This document shows, one piece after another, positions 9,541 through 19,281 of a stretch of DNA of 64,000 bases (its first letter is position 1; each line of letters starts with the position of its first letter). Source of the DNA: Mesorhizobium sp. LSJC280B00 (GTDB taxonomy: Bacteria > Pseudomonadota > Alphaproteobacteria > Rhizobiales > Rhizobiaceae); the NCBI RefSeq assembly GCF_000502835.1, contig NZ_AYVL01000004.1, positions 343,806 to 407,805 of the forward strand. The letters run 5' to 3'. The position numbers and the translations under genes are program-made. The notes under the pieces are model-generated. The model was not told the DNA's origin. It did not search any database and worked only from the letters and a program-made list of their open reading frames with translations.

Positions 9541-10285
9541 CGAGCTCGAAACTGCTTCGCCGAAGGCGGAAAACGGCAGCGCACTCAAAGTCGCCGCCAT
9601 TGGCGATCTGCATGTCGGCAAGGAGGACCAGGCCTCGTACCGCGATCTTTTCGGCGAGATGTCGCGTGCAGCCCAGGTTCTCGTGCTGACCGGCGACCTT
9701 ACCAATCTCGGCAAGCCTCGGGAGGCCGAAATCCTTGCCGAGGAACTGCGTGCCTGCACGATCCCGGTCGTCGCCGTACTTGGCAATCACGACTATGAGT
9801 CAGGCGCCGTCGAGCAGGTCACCGACATTCTGCGCCAGGCGGGCGTTCACCTGCTCGACGGCGAGGCGACGGAGATTCACGAGGTCGGGTTCGTCGGGGT
9901 CAAGGGTTTCGTTGGCGGTTTTGGATCGCGCATGCTCGGCTCCTTCGGCGAACCGGCGATCAAGTCGATGGTGGCGGAAAGCGTGAACGAAGCGATGCGG
10001 CTTGAAAACGCAATGCGGCAGGTCCGCGCCAAACGCACGCTTGTCGTTCTGCACTATGCGCCTGTCGTCGAGACGGTCGAAGGCGAGCCGCTGGAGATCT
10101 TCCCGTTTCTCGGTTCGTCACGCCTGGCCGAGACAATAGACCGGTTCCAGGTTAGCGCGGTGGTGCATGGCCATGCGCATCGCGGCGCCTACGAGGGCCG
10201 CACACCGGGCGGGGCGTCGGTCTATAACGTTGCCATGCATGTCGCCAAGCCGACCGGCCGCCCCTACGCTGTGCTCGAAATCTAA
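9533..10285 (+). CDS. Metallophosphoesterase (calcineurin-like)
   Basis: The 250-residue protein has the calcineurin-like metal-binding blocks in order: IGDLHVGK, LTGDLTNLG, LGNHDYESG, LHYAPV and VHGHAHRG. The ATG at 9533 lies inside the end of the nucleotidyltransferase gene and starts just before the conserved domain. No signal peptide is seen, so it should act in the cytoplasm on a phosphodiester or phosphomonoester. The tight coupling to a nucleotidyltransferase-fold gene suggests a make-and-remove pair for a nucleotide modification, but this is inference. Confidence 0.88.
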   Translation: MADELETASPKAENGSALKVAAIGDLHVGKEDQASYRDLFGEMSRAAQVLVLTGDLTNLGKPREAEILAEELRACTIPVVAVLGNHDYESGAVEQVTDILRQAGVHLLDGEATEIHEVGFVGVKGFVGGFGSRMLGSFGEPAIKSMVAESVNEAMRLENAMRQVRAKRTLVVLHYAPVVETVEGEPLEIFPFLGSSRLAETIDRFQVSAVVHGHAHRGAYEGRTPGGASVYNVAMHVAKPTGRPYAVLEI

Positions 10286-10289
10286 TAGG

Positions 10290-10457
10290 CTAGATGTTGA
10301 ACGCCCGCTTCGGCGGAATATCGTTTTCATCCGGATTGGGAATGGGGTCCTCGTCGGGGAGCCTGTCGGGGTCCGGCTCACGCACGGGCTTGGGATCGGG
10401 GATGGGAGGCGGCGGCACCGGGGTCGGGGTTGGCTCGGGTGTGGGAATAGTGGCCAT
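10290..10457 (-). CDS. Short proline-rich acidic protein (55 aa)
   Basis: A 56-codon frame on the minus strand starts at the ATG at 10457, nine bases after a GGAG site, and stops at 10290. The product begins MATIPTPEPTPTPVPPPP and ends in DEDPIPNPDENDIPPKRAFN. It is almost wholly Pro, Asp and Glu, has no hydrophobic segment and must be disordered. It follows the efflux permease on the same strand by 60 bases, so it may share its transcript. I recall similar short proline-rich proteins in Rhizobiales but no function. A Gly/Ser-rich reading on the other strand is only its mirror. Confidence 0.72.
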   Translation of the reverse strand: MATIPTPEPTPTPVPPPPIPDPKPVREPDPDRLPDEDPIPNPDENDIPPKRAFNI

Positions 10458-10517
10458 CGTGATCATCTCCTCTTGGCGCAGAACAACGCAATGGGTCAGC
10501 TGGTTCCCGCCTTCTGG

Positions 10518-12131
10518 TCAGCCCATCTCCGGATTCGCCTGTCTGCTGCCCGACTTGCTTGATCGCAGCAGCAGAGCAAGCGGAACGAGCAGGGCGGTTG
10601 CCACCGCGCAGTAGCGGAAGACATCGACATAGGCGAGCAGCGTGGCCTGGCGGGCGATCAACTGGCCAAGCCAGCCGATCGCCTGCTGCTTCGCCTCGAC
10701 CATCGGCGAACCCTGGGCGACGAAATGCTCGGTCGCGTGCCGAAGCGCCTGCTGATAGGCGGGCGACGACTGCACGGTGTGGCCGACCAGATTCGATTGA
10801 TGGATCTGGGAGCTTTGCGCAATGACGGTGTTGGACAGCGAGACGCCGATGCTGCCGCCGATATTGCGTGCAACGTTGATCAGCGCCGATGCCTGGTTGG
10901 TCTTCTGCGGGGGCAGGCCGACATAGGCCGCGGTCGAGATGGGAATGAACAGGAACGGCAGCCCGACCATCAGGAAAACACGGGCAAAGGCAAAGAAGCG
11001 GAAGCTGGCGTCCGGGGTGAGCGAGGTCATATGCCAAAGGGCCACTGCGACCACCGACATGCCCATCATGATCAGGTATTTGGGCTGCACGATGGTGCCT
11101 ACAAATCCGGATACCGGCATCAAGATCAGCATGGCGATGCCGCCCGGCATCATCGAAAGGCCCGAGAGCGTCGCGGTGTAGGCAAATGTCGTCTGCTGCA
11201 GCTGCGGCACGATCTGGGTGGTGCTGAACAGGATAGCACCGACCGCCATCATGACCAGGAAGGCCGTGCCGAATTGGCGCGTGAACAATAGACGCATGTC
11301 GACGACCGGATCGCTGCGACTGAGTTCCCATGGGATAAGCAGCAGGAACGCGATCGCGGAAATCACTGCGAAAGTGGTGATGAAATCCGAGGCGAACCAA
11401 TCGTAGCGCTGGCCCCGGTCGAGAAAAATCTCCAGGCACCCCAAGGCCGTCGCCACCAGGACGAACCCGATCCCGTCGATCTTCAGGCCGCCCTTCAGCC
11501 GTTCCTTGCGTTCGCGTTCGAGTACGTCCGGTTCGACCAACAGCCATTGCACCAGGGCCAGCGACAGGATGCCGAACGGCACGTTGATGAAGAAGATCCA
11601 GTGCCAGGAGAAATGGTCGGTCAGCCAGCCGCCGATCGTCGGCCCGACCGTCGGTGCGACGATGACGGCAATGCCGTAAAGCGCGAAGGCCTGCGAGCGC
11701 TTTTCAGGCGGAAAGGTGTCGGCAAGGATCGATTGCTCGCTTGGCGCCATGCCGCCGCCGCCGAGGCCCTGAAGGACCCTGAACAGGATGAGCAGTTCCA
11801 GGTTGGGCGCCAGTCCGCACAGCAGCGACGCGACGGTGAAGGTCGCCACGCAGAGCATGTAGTAGCGCTTTCGGCCGATGACGCTTGCCAGCCAGCCGCT
11901 GACCGGAATGATCACCGAGTTGGCAACGAGATAGGTGGTAATCACCCAGGTGCTTTCATCCATTCCGGCCGCCAGGCTGCCGGCGATGTTGCGCAGGGCG
12001 ACATTGGCGATCGAGGTGTCCAGCACCAGCATGAAAGTGGCGATGGAGACGACGACGGCGATGAGCCACGGATTGTGTGTCCCGGCGGCGGATCGGCTTT
12101 CGCCCTGATTTCTGGTGGTTTCGCCGTTCAT
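10518..12131 (-). CDS. DHA2-family MFS multidrug efflux permease (EmrB-like)
   Basis: The 537-residue permease has 14 predicted membrane segments of the DHA2 family. Visible motifs are LDTSIANVALRNI in the first helix, SGWLASVIGRKRYY (motif A, loop 2-3) and LFRVLQGLGGGGMAPSEQ (motif B region). It exports drugs or hydrophobic compounds by proton antiport, together with a membrane-fusion protein. Its ATG overlaps the stop of the upstream HlyD-type gene (ATGA), giving the usual emrA-emrB order. The substrate is not predictable, and no dedicated regulator adjoins the pair. Confidence 0.93.
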   Translation of the reverse strand: MNGETTRNQGESRSAAGTHNPWLIAVVVSIATFMLVLDTSIANVALRNIAGSLAAGMDESTWVITTYLVANSVIIPVSGWLASVIGRKRYYMLCVATFTVASLLCGLAPNLELLILFRVLQGLGGGGMAPSEQSILADTFPPEKRSQAFALYGIAVIVAPTVGPTIGGWLTDHFSWHWIFFINVPFGILSLALVQWLLVEPDVLERERKERLKGGLKIDGIGFVLVATALGCLEIFLDRGQRYDWFASDFITTFAVISAIAFLLLIPWELSRSDPVVDMRLLFTRQFGTAFLVMMAVGAILFSTTQIVPQLQQTTFAYTATLSGLSMMPGGIAMLILMPVSGFVGTIVQPKYLIMMGMSVVAVALWHMTSLTPDASFRFFAFARVFLMVGLPFLFIPISTAAYVGLPPQKTNQASALINVARNIGGSIGVSLSNTVIAQSSQIHQSNLVGHTVQSSPAYQQALRHATEHFVAQGSPMVEAKQQAIGWLGQLIARQATLLAYVDVFRYCAVATALLVPLALLLRSSKSGSRQANPEMG

Positions 12132-13363
12132 CGCACCTTGACCGTCGGCACCACCGACAGGCCTGGCCCGAGAAGCACATCCGGCGGCTTGTCGAAGACG
12201 ATCTTGACCGGCACGCGCTGCACCACCTTGACGTAATTGCCGGTGGCATTTTCGGCCGGCAGGAGGCTGAAGGCGGTGCCGCTGCCGGCCTGGATACTGT
12301 CGACGCGGCCATGGAAGGACTTGTCCGGGTAGGCGTCGATGTCGATGTCGACCGGCTGTCCCTGCCGCATCAGATCGAGCTGCGTCTCCTTGAAATTGGC
12401 CTTCACCCAGACCTCGTCGGGAACGAACATCATCAATACCTGGCCGGGTTGGGCGTAGGTGCCCTTAGCGGCGGAAATGCTCGTTGCGCGCCCGGCTGCG
12501 GGTGCTGTGATAGTCGTGCGCGACAGCGTCGTGCGGGCTTGCTCCTGGCTGGCCTTTGCCTGCTCGAGCTGCGCCTCGGCGCTCCTGGCCTGTGCCTGCA
12601 AGACCGAAACCTGGCTTTTTGCGGAGGCGACATTGGCCTCGGCGCTGTCCAGCGCGGCCTGGTCCTGACGCAACGTCGATGCCGCCTGCTGCGCCTGCTG
12701 CTGCGTTGCTGTGCCCCTGGCCAGGAGTTCGCGATTGCGTTGATCCTCGGCCTTGGCGAAATCCAGCGCTGCCTTGGCCTGTGCAACCTGCCTCTGGGCA
12801 GCGTTTACCTTTGCGTTTTGAGCCTCGATCTGGGCGGCGACATTGACGATTTCGGCCTCGGCCGCGGCGACGCCGGCATCGGCCTGCTTCAGGTTTGCCT
12901 GATAGTCGCTGTCGTCGATACGCAGGAGGACATCGCCCGCCTGTACATGCTGATTGTCGGTAACCGCCAGCTCGGTAATGCGGCCGGCTATTTGCGCACC
13001 GATCATCACTGTGCGCGCATCTATGAAGGCGTCGTCGGTCGATTCGTACTGGCGAGCGTTCAGCCACCAGATCGCGATGCCTGCCGCGACGAGCAACAGC
13101 GCAAGCGCGATGGCTGCGGCCGCATAGGGATGGCGCCTGGGAAAGCCGAGCAGACCGGCCTTTCGTTGCGAGGCATTCCCGTCGGGTTTTTCCTGCCGGG
13201 GCTCTGCCGATCGCTCACGAGATTCTCGAACCGGGGCCGGTTGCTCCCGGGTTTCATTTACAGGCTCGACGTCTTGCTCGACGCGTTGAGGCTTCGTGTC
13301 CAACGGAATTGCTTTCAAGACTGATATTGCAGCCGCCGAAGCGGACGCAAAGCCAAACGGCAA
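12128..13363 (-). CDS. HlyD/EmrA-type membrane fusion protein
   Basis: About 411 residues: a disordered N-terminus, one membrane segment (AAAIALALLLVAAGIAIWWL, about residues 94-113), a biotinyl-lipoyl-like region (VTDNQHVQAGDVLLRIDDSDY), a long Ala/Gln-rich coiled coil (about 165-275), then a second lipoyl half and beta barrel (ITAPAAGRATSISAAKGTYA). It links the DHA2 permease to an outer-membrane channel. The start is uncertain: a TTG at 13363 follows GGAAG, and another in-frame TTG is at 13318; no ATG fits. The gene overlaps emrB by four bases. Confidence 0.9.
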   Translation of the reverse strand: MPFGFASASAAAISVLKAIPLDTKPQRVEQDVEPVNETREQPAPVRESRERSAEPRQEKPDGNASQRKAGLLGFPRRHPYAAAAIALALLLVAAGIAIWWLNARQYESTDDAFIDARTVMIGAQIAGRITELAVTDNQHVQAGDVLLRIDDSDYQANLKQADAGVAAAEAEIVNVAAQIEAQNAKVNAAQRQVAQAKAALDFAKAEDQRNRELLARGTATQQQAQQAASTLRQDQAALDSAEANVASAKSQVSVLQAQARSAEAQLEQAKASQEQARTTLSRTTITAPAAGRATSISAAKGTYAQPGQVLMMFVPDEVWVKANFKETQLDLMRQGQPVDIDIDAYPDKSFHGRVDSIQAGSGTAFSLLPAENATGNYVKVVQRVPVKIVFDKPPDVLLGPGLSVVPTVKVR

Positions 13364-13571
13364 GCTTCCGCAAAAGTTCCTGTCCGGAAACGGGTTCGGT
13401 TAACGGGTCGACATCGAACACAGGCGGGGGCGCGTCGGAATTCGAGCGCCGCTTCACCGGGCAGGTGATCCGTACGCCTCATGTTGCGACGGTCCGGCCT
13501 TGTCAGCGCTCCATGGCGCGATAATTGCTCATGTAGGCGTGGGCGAATTCACCTGTCGACAGGAGCCGACC

Positions 13572-14003
13572 ATGAAACATCAAACACTCGACCAACTGCA
13601 GGCCGTCGCGGAAGTTGAGTCCTTCGCGGCGTATCCGGCGATGACTCGAACCCAGCGGATTGAACGTTGGGCGGAACTTCTCGAACAAAATCCGACGCGA
13701 TGCCTTGGGGCGCTTCCAGGCACCGAATATATGAACAGGGAAGCGCGTGACAGATCGCGTGGCGCTGGGACGCCGCTCACTGTCGCCTTCGAGGATCCGG
13801 TTCTGCGTGCCATGGGCCTCAGCGATGATACCTATGGTGAGGCAAAGCGCTTCTTCGAACTGAGCGACCGGCAGTTGCACCAAATCGTCTGCCATTGCCA
13901 TGTCGGCGCTACGATGCAAGCGAGATGGGCCGCTGCCAGGGTGCGCGGGATAGTTCGCGGCAACAGATTTGTTGCCTGGATGAAGGGCTTGATCGTGCAT
14001 TGA
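13572..14003 (+). CDS. Conserved hypothetical protein, 143 aa
   Basis: The ATG at 13572 follows a good AGGAG site. The soluble product begins MKHQTLDQLQAVAEVESFAA and contains MTRTQRIERWAELLEQNP, then GLSDDTYGEAKRFFELSDRQ and CHCHVGATMQARWAAARVR. Two Cys-His pairs at the CHCH stretch might bind metal, but no domain is recognised. I recall similar short proteins in Mesorhizobium and Bradyrhizobium with no assigned function. It is transcribed away from the efflux operon. Confidence 0.72.
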   Translation: MKHQTLDQLQAVAEVESFAAYPAMTRTQRIERWAELLEQNPTRCLGALPGTEYMNREARDRSRGAGTPLTVAFEDPVLRAMGLSDDTYGEAKRFFELSDRQLHQIVCHCHVGATMQARWAAARVRGIVRGNRFVAWMKGLIVH

Positions 14004-14251
14004 GGCGGTACGAGGAACGGCGGAACACGCGTTCTTTCCGCGCCGTGGAGAGCGCTTCCGAACTTGGAAGGGCTCGTGCCCCGTCGGGCCGCGCAGATTG
14101 TGAAACTCCTCGACGCTTGGCTGCGCCTTGTCGCGGCCATGCGTGCGTCCTTGATGTGAGAATTTGAGCTGGCCCGCCGCAGGTGAGGGCCTTCGTCTGA
14201 CCGGCGGTCGAGCGCCGTCCAGGCCTGCCTGCGCGGCTACTAACGACGAAT

Positions 14252-14279
14252 GATCCTGCGATCGGGGAAGATCCTGCGA
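14252..14279. repeat. Short direct repeat GATCCTGCGA
   Basis: GATCCTGCGA occurs at 14252-14261 and 14270-14279, an 18-base period, just past the 3' end of nuoD. It may be a local duplication; no function is claimed. Confidence 0.5.
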
Positions 14280-14289
14280 CCTGGCTAAA

Positions 14290-15480
14290 CTAGCGATCGA
14301 TTTCTCCGAACACGATGTCGAGCGAGCCGATGATCGCGGCAACATCGGCGATCATATGGCCTCGGGACAGGAAATCCATCGCTTGCAGGTGGGCGAAGGA
14401 AGGTGCGCGGATCTTGCATCGGTAGGGAATGTTGCCCCCGTCCGACACGAGGTAGACGCCGAATTCACCCTTCGGCGCCTCGACGGCGGCATAGACTTCA
14501 CCGCTCGGCACGCGAATGCCTTCGGTATAAAGTTTGAAGTGGTGGATCGTCGCTTCCATCGAGCGCTTCATCGTGGCACGCGGCGGCGGCGTGATCTTGC
14601 GGTTCGGGATCGCGACCGGCCCCTGACCTTCTGGTGAGCGCAACATTTCCAGACATTGCCGCATGATCCGGACCGACTGGCGCATTTCCTCCATGCGGAC
14701 GAGATAGCGGTCGTAGCAGTCGCCATGCTTGCCGACTGGGATATCGAAATCCATCTCCGAATAGCATTCGTATGGCTGCGCCTTGCGCAGGTCCCAGGAC
14801 GCGCCCGATCCGCGCACCATCACGCCGGAAAAGCCCCAGGCCCAGGCATCGTCGAGGCCGATCACGCCGACATCGACATTGCGCTGCTTGAAAATGCGGT
14901 TCTCGGTCAACAGCTCTTCGAGATTGTCGCAGACCTTGAGGAACGGATCGCAGAACTTCCAGATGTCGTCGAGGAGTTCCGGCGGCAGATCCTGATGCAC
15001 GCCGCCGACCCTGAAATAATTCGCGTGCATGCGGGCGCCGGACGCGCGCTCATAAAAGACCATCAGCTTCTCGCGCTCGGCGAAACCCCAGAGCGGCGGC
15101 GTCAGCGCGCCGATGTCCATGGCTTGCGTGGTGACGTTGAGGAGGTGCGATAACAGCCGGCCTATTTCGCAGAAAAGCACGCGGATGAGCTGTCCGCGTT
15201 TCGGAACCGATATTTCGAGGAGCTTCTCGGCGGCGAGACAGAATGCATGCTCCTGGTTCATCGGCGCGACGTAGTCGAGCCGGTCGAAATAGGGCAAGGC
15301 CTGCAGGTAGTTCTTGTACTCGATGAGCTTTTCGGTGCCGCGATGCAGCAGGCCGATGTGGGGATCGGCGCGTTCCACGATCTCGCCGTCGAGTTCGAGC
15401 ACCAGCCGCAGGACGCCGTGAGCGGAGGGATGTTGTGGCCCGAAATTGATGGTGAAGTTGCGAACTGCAGCCTCGGCCAT
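14290..15480 (-). CDS. nuoD: NADH-quinone oxidoreductase subunit D (orphan copy)
   Basis: The 396-residue protein is full length for complex I 49-kDa subunits. Typical stretches are [56 protein letters not shown] and the ending [19 protein letters not shown]. NuoD sits in the peripheral arm, forms the quinone pocket with NuoB and carries no cofactor. It is normally in a nuoA-N operon, but here its neighbours are an exported protein and a hypothetical gene. It is therefore likely a second copy, though a main nuo operon elsewhere can only be assumed. The sequence looks intact. Confidence 0.94.
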   Translation of the reverse strand: MAEAAVRNFTINFGPQHPSAHGVLRLVLELDGEIVERADPHIGLLHRGTEKLIEYKNYLQALPYFDRLDYVAPMNQEHAFCLAAEKLLEISVPKRGQLIRVLFCEIGRLLSHLLNVTTQAMDIGALTPPLWGFAEREKLMVFYERASGARMHANYFRVGGVHQDLPPELLDDIWKFCDPFLKVCDNLEELLTENRIFKQRNVDVGVIGLDDAWAWGFSGVMVRGSGASWDLRKAQPYECYSEMDFDIPVGKHGDCYDRYLVRMEEMRQSVRIMRQCLEMLRSPEGQGPVAIPNRKITPPPRATMKRSMEATIHHFKLYTEGIRVPSGEVYAAVEAPKGEFGVYLVSDGGNIPYRCKIRAPSFAHLQAMDFLSRGHMIADVAAIIGSLDIVFGEIDR

Positions 15481-15546
15481 GACAGTCCTCCGCGATCGGG
15501 CGGCCTTCGTTTCCGTGCCGGAGCCGGCTTGTCCGCTTTCAGCCGC

Positions 15547-15972
15547 TCACGTCGTCGTCTGGATGATCAGCGTCAGCGTGCCGTCGCCGTCGATATTGGC
15601 CGCCACGACCTGCGTGGAATTAAGCCCGTTCGCCGCCAGCGCCGATGCCGCCTGCGGGGATGCGTCGATCGAACTTTGCAGGATGCGCAAATCCTCGGCG
15701 CTGGTCTGGGTGACGACGGCCTCCGCCTGTGCCTTGATGTCAGGAGGCAGATCCTCCATCGCCACGATTGTCACTGCGGTGAAATTCTGGGCGGAGAAGG
15801 CTTGGTCAGGTGTAGTCTGGTCGGGAGTGGTCCCTTCGGGCGTGGCTTGCTCTGGCAGGGTTTGCGGGGCCGTCGGCGGGACAGGGGCAAGCTCTGGTCC
15901 CACGGATTGCGCATAGACCGGCGAGGCAAGGGCCAGCGCCGAAAGTGTGGCAATTGTCGTCGATAGGCGCAT
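15547..15972 (-). CDS. Small exported protein of unknown function
   Basis: The 141-residue product starts with a Sec signal peptide (MRLSTTIATLSALALASPVY, cleavage near AYA-QS), then a Pro/Thr-rich linker with TPDQ repeats, then a compact C-terminal part (AVTIVAMEDLPPDIKAQAEA) ending in DGDGTLTLIIQTTT. It should be periplasmic. It lies upstream of nuoD on the same strand, 66 bases away, but nothing links the two by function. No domain was recognised. Confidence 0.75.
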   Translation of the reverse strand: MRLSTTIATLSALALASPVYAQSVGPELAPVPPTAPQTLPEQATPEGTTPDQTTPDQAFSAQNFTAVTIVAMEDLPPDIKAQAEAVVTQTSAEDLRILQSSIDASPQAASALAANGLNSTQVVAANIDGDGTLTLIIQTTT

Positions 15973-16119
15973 GGCCGTTCCTTCCGTTTGCTCAGCGGAC
16001 GATCAATTCGGTGACGACAAAACCATCGTGTCGAAATATGGTTCCGTGACCGAGGTGATGTCTTGCCGAAAGCCGTGATTGTCGCGGAAAGCAGGGCGCG
16101 AAATCCGGCGTTGCCTGTC

Positions 16120-16854
16120 TCAGGCAGCGGTGTGGCTGCGATCGGGCTGCGGCCAGCGCTGCAACGCCTCACGGCCCTGAGCGGTCAGTTCGTAGATCCC
16201 GCGATCGGTGCGTGCGAACCAGCGATACACATTGTGCAGCAGGATCTTAGGCGCGTTCGGCAGGTTGGGCTTCAAGTCACGCGGCCGCTTTGGGCCGTCG
16301 GCGAGGGCTGCGGCGCATGCCAGCGCCTGCTGGCGATAAGCGGTCATGATCGGCGCACGCGAGCCGCCGCCGGCGACAGGATCGCCCTGCCGACGCCGAT
16401 GTTCGTCAATTAGCTTCGAGCGGCGCCGGGGATCGCGACGCGGAGCCAATGCCGTCGGGCTGAGCAGCACCTGAACCTCGCCGTTCGGTCGCACGCCAAG
16501 CAGGCCTAAGCCGAGCCGACGGCAGAGATTGCGGTATCTCACATCGCTCTCACGGCCCTTGCCGCGGGCCGACATGCATGCCGCTAGCCAGACCTCGTCG
16601 CTCGCCGCCATACGGTCGACGCCCTGGAGGACGAGTTCGAGGTTGAACTTCAGCTTCAGCTCGCAGATGACGACGATCGGTGGAGAGTCGGCACTCAGCG
16701 CCAGCAGATCGCAGCCGCCGATCTCGCCCTTGACCATAAATCCCAGGCCTTCCAGGAAGGCCTTGACCGGGCTGTAGAGTGACGTTTCGAGCATGGGCCT
16801 TTGTCGGCTGCGAATCATCCCGCCGATCGGCGGTTCAGCGCGATGATCGCTCAT
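16120..16854 (-). CDS. DUF2161 family PD-(D/E)XK-type protein
   Basis: The 244-residue soluble protein has a nuclease-like core: LYSPVKAFLEGLGFMVKGEI, GCDLLAL and VICELKLKFNLELVLQGVDRM, where the D and E-x-K residues match a PD-(D/E)XK active site. The C-terminal part (about 160-235) is Arg-rich and resembles a winged helix (LLHNVYRWFARTDRGIYELT). The start is either 16854 or the internal ATG at 16794 just before LETSLYSPVK, where family members commonly begin. DUF2161 proteins are annotated as putative phosphodiesterases or nucleases; the target is unknown. Confidence 0.82.
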   Translation of the reverse strand: MSDHRAEPPIGGMIRSRQRPMLETSLYSPVKAFLEGLGFMVKGEIGGCDLLALSADSPPIVVICELKLKFNLELVLQGVDRMAASDEVWLAACMSARGKGRESDVRYRNLCRRLGLGLLGVRPNGEVQVLLSPTALAPRRDPRRRSKLIDEHRRRQGDPVAGGGSRAPIMTAYRQQALACAAALADGPKRPRDLKPNLPNAPKILLHNVYRWFARTDRGIYELTAQGREALQRWPQPDRSHTAA

Positions 16855-16932
16855 TGCCGTTGAACAGGAGGTAAACGACGGCCGAGCAAGTGGTCAGAGC
16901 CGTGCCATGGCCGCTTGCCAATTTGGTATGCT

Positions 16933-16947
16933 GGTATAATGTGTACC
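16933..16947 (+). promoter_or_regulatory. Putative GntR operator, copy A (before apnO)
   Basis: GGTATAATGTGTACC is a perfect GGTA-N7-TACC palindrome preceded by CT, about 190 bases before the apnO start. Relatives lie at 18007-18021 and 27666-27680, all near apiose genes. The copy includes a perfect TATAAT, so binding could block a -10 box. The GntR/FadR-type protein at 26837-27550 is the likely ligand-responsive binder. Confidence 0.68.
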
Positions 16948-17135
16948 TGAGGTAGCATGCTCCGCGTAGCTGCGCTGTGCTGGACATCCGGGCGCCCGAG
17001 ACATCGTCCATGGCATCGTCATTTGAGCGGCGGCTCCCCTGCGTTCTCTAATCCGCCAACCGGCGGCAATGTGCTCACAAGTCAATGGGATAACGATCGG
17101 CAGGGCCGTCGTTGGAATTCAGGAGTAACGGACAC

Positions 17136-17963
17136 ATGACAACGATTGCGCTGTTTGGTGCGGGCGGCAAAATGGGTTACCGTCTGTCGACCAATTTTCG
17201 CGGATCTCCCTATACGATACGCCATGTCGAGGTCAGCGACGCCGGCCGCGAGCGGCTTAAGTCGGGCCTCGGCATCGATGCCGTCAGCGCCGATGAGGCG
17301 CTTGATGGCGCCGATGTGGTGATCCTGGCGGTTCCGGACACGCACATCGGCAAGGTCGCGGCGAGTATCGAGAGCAAGCTTGCATCAGGCACGATGGTCG
17401 TCGTGCTCGACGCCGCGGCACCTTTCGCCGGGCATTTGCCGAAGCGGCCGGACCTGACCTATTTCGTCACCCACCCGTGCCATCCGCCGATCTTCAACGA
17501 CGAGACCGACATGGCGGCGAAGAAGGACTATTTCGGCGGCGTCAAGGCCAAGCAGCACATGGTCAGCGCCTTGATGCAGGGACCGGAGGAGGATTTCGCC
17601 AGGGGTGAGGCGATCGCCAAGATCATCTGGGCCCCGGTCATGCGCTCGCATCGCGTCACCGTCGATCAGATGGCGCTGCTCGAGCCCGGCCTTTCGGAAA
17701 CGGTATGCGCTTCGCTGCTCGTCGTCATGAAGGAGGCCGTTGACGAGGTGGTGGCGCGCGGGGTCGACAAGCAGGCGGCGCTCGACTTCCTGCTTGGCCA
17801 TATGAACGTGCTTGGCGCCGTCATCTTCGGCGAGACCAAAGGCGTGTTCTCCGACGCCTGCAACAAGGCGATAGAGTTCGGCAAGCCGGTGCTGATGCGA
17901 GACGACTGGAAGCGGGTGTTCGAGCCGGAGGAGATTGCCGCGAGCATTCAGCGCATCACTTGA
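17136..17963 (+). CDS. apnO: D-apionate oxidoisomerase (phosphogluconate dehydrogenase-like)
   Basis: The 275-residue protein has an N-terminal Rossmann fold (IALFGAGGKMGYRLSTNF) and a helical C-terminal domain. It carries VILAVPDTHIGKVAASI, FVTHPCHPPIFNDETD and the C-terminal stretch HMNVLGAVIFGETKGVFSDA. ApnO oxidises and isomerises D-apionate to 3-oxo-isoapionate using NAD. The ATG at 17136 follows AGGAGTAACGGAC and begins the nucleotide-binding strand; an upstream in-frame ATG at 17112 has no such site. It forms its own transcription unit, with a putative operator at 16933. The assignment rests on resemblance plus the apsD, apnL, oiaK and oiaX genes nearby. Confidence 0.85.
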   Translation: MTTIALFGAGGKMGYRLSTNFRGSPYTIRHVEVSDAGRERLKSGLGIDAVSADEALDGADVVILAVPDTHIGKVAASIESKLASGTMVVVLDAAAPFAGHLPKRPDLTYFVTHPCHPPIFNDETDMAAKKDYFGGVKAKQHMVSALMQGPEEDFARGEAIAKIIWAPVMRSHRVTVDQMALLEPGLSETVCASLLVVMKEAVDEVVARGVDKQAALDFLLGHMNVLGAVIFGETKGVFSDACNKAIEFGKPVLMRDDWKRVFEPEEIAASIQRIT

Positions 17964-18006
17964 GGGCAGCGACGCGTCTTCCGGAACATGTCACCTGTAA
18001 TTGTCA

Positions 18007-18021
18007 TTGACTCATCATACC
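18007..18021 (-). promoter_or_regulatory. Putative GntR operator, copy B (before the transporter operon)
   Basis: Read on the minus strand this is GGTATGATGAGTCAA, preceded by CT, matching copy C at 12 of 15 bases. It lies about 205 bases before the sugar-binding protein gene and 45 bases after apnO. It is the least perfect of the three copies. Confidence 0.58.
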
Positions 18022-18199
18022 AGTTGGCTTAGCTGTTCGATGGATCGGACCGTCAAGCTTCGCAGCAGGATCAGGCGCTGGATGAGTGGAGGATAGGGGG
18101 AGCGATCCGTCGAAGTGAAGCCGGCAAGGCTTGTGAATCTGACGCGACCCGCCGCCTACGGCCGGCTAACGAAATCGAATGCATATAGCCTTGGGATAA

Positions 18200-19168
<969 letters not shown>

Positions 19169-19186
19169 GCCGGCGTAACATCAAGC

Positions 19187-19219
19187 AGCAAGGGACGAGC
19201 CTCCGGTTCGTCCCTTGCT
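19187..19219 (+). promoter_or_regulatory. Intercistronic stem-loop after the binding-protein gene
   Basis: The arms AGCAAGGGACGAGCC and GGTTCGTCCCTTGCT pair over 15 positions (one G-U) around a three-base loop. No U-tract follows, so it is more likely a 3' end stabiliser or partial terminator than a full terminator. It lies 19 bases past the stop, as commonly seen after periplasmic binding-protein genes, where it raises the binding protein relative to the membrane parts. Confidence 0.78.
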
Positions 19220-19281
19220 TCCATTTCGCCCTTGCCTCCATTTCTCTGGGTGCTCCTGACCGCCATGCCGAACGAGCCGAC

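Noticed and set aside
10294..10614. 106-codon Gly/Ser-rich plus-strand frame
   Set aside because: It mirrors the proline-rich gene on the minus strand, which has a ribosome site and a better composition.
13254..13457. 67-codon minus-strand frame overlapping the EmrA-like start
   Set aside because: Overlaps the coding start of a conserved gene in another frame, and no domain or conservation is evident.
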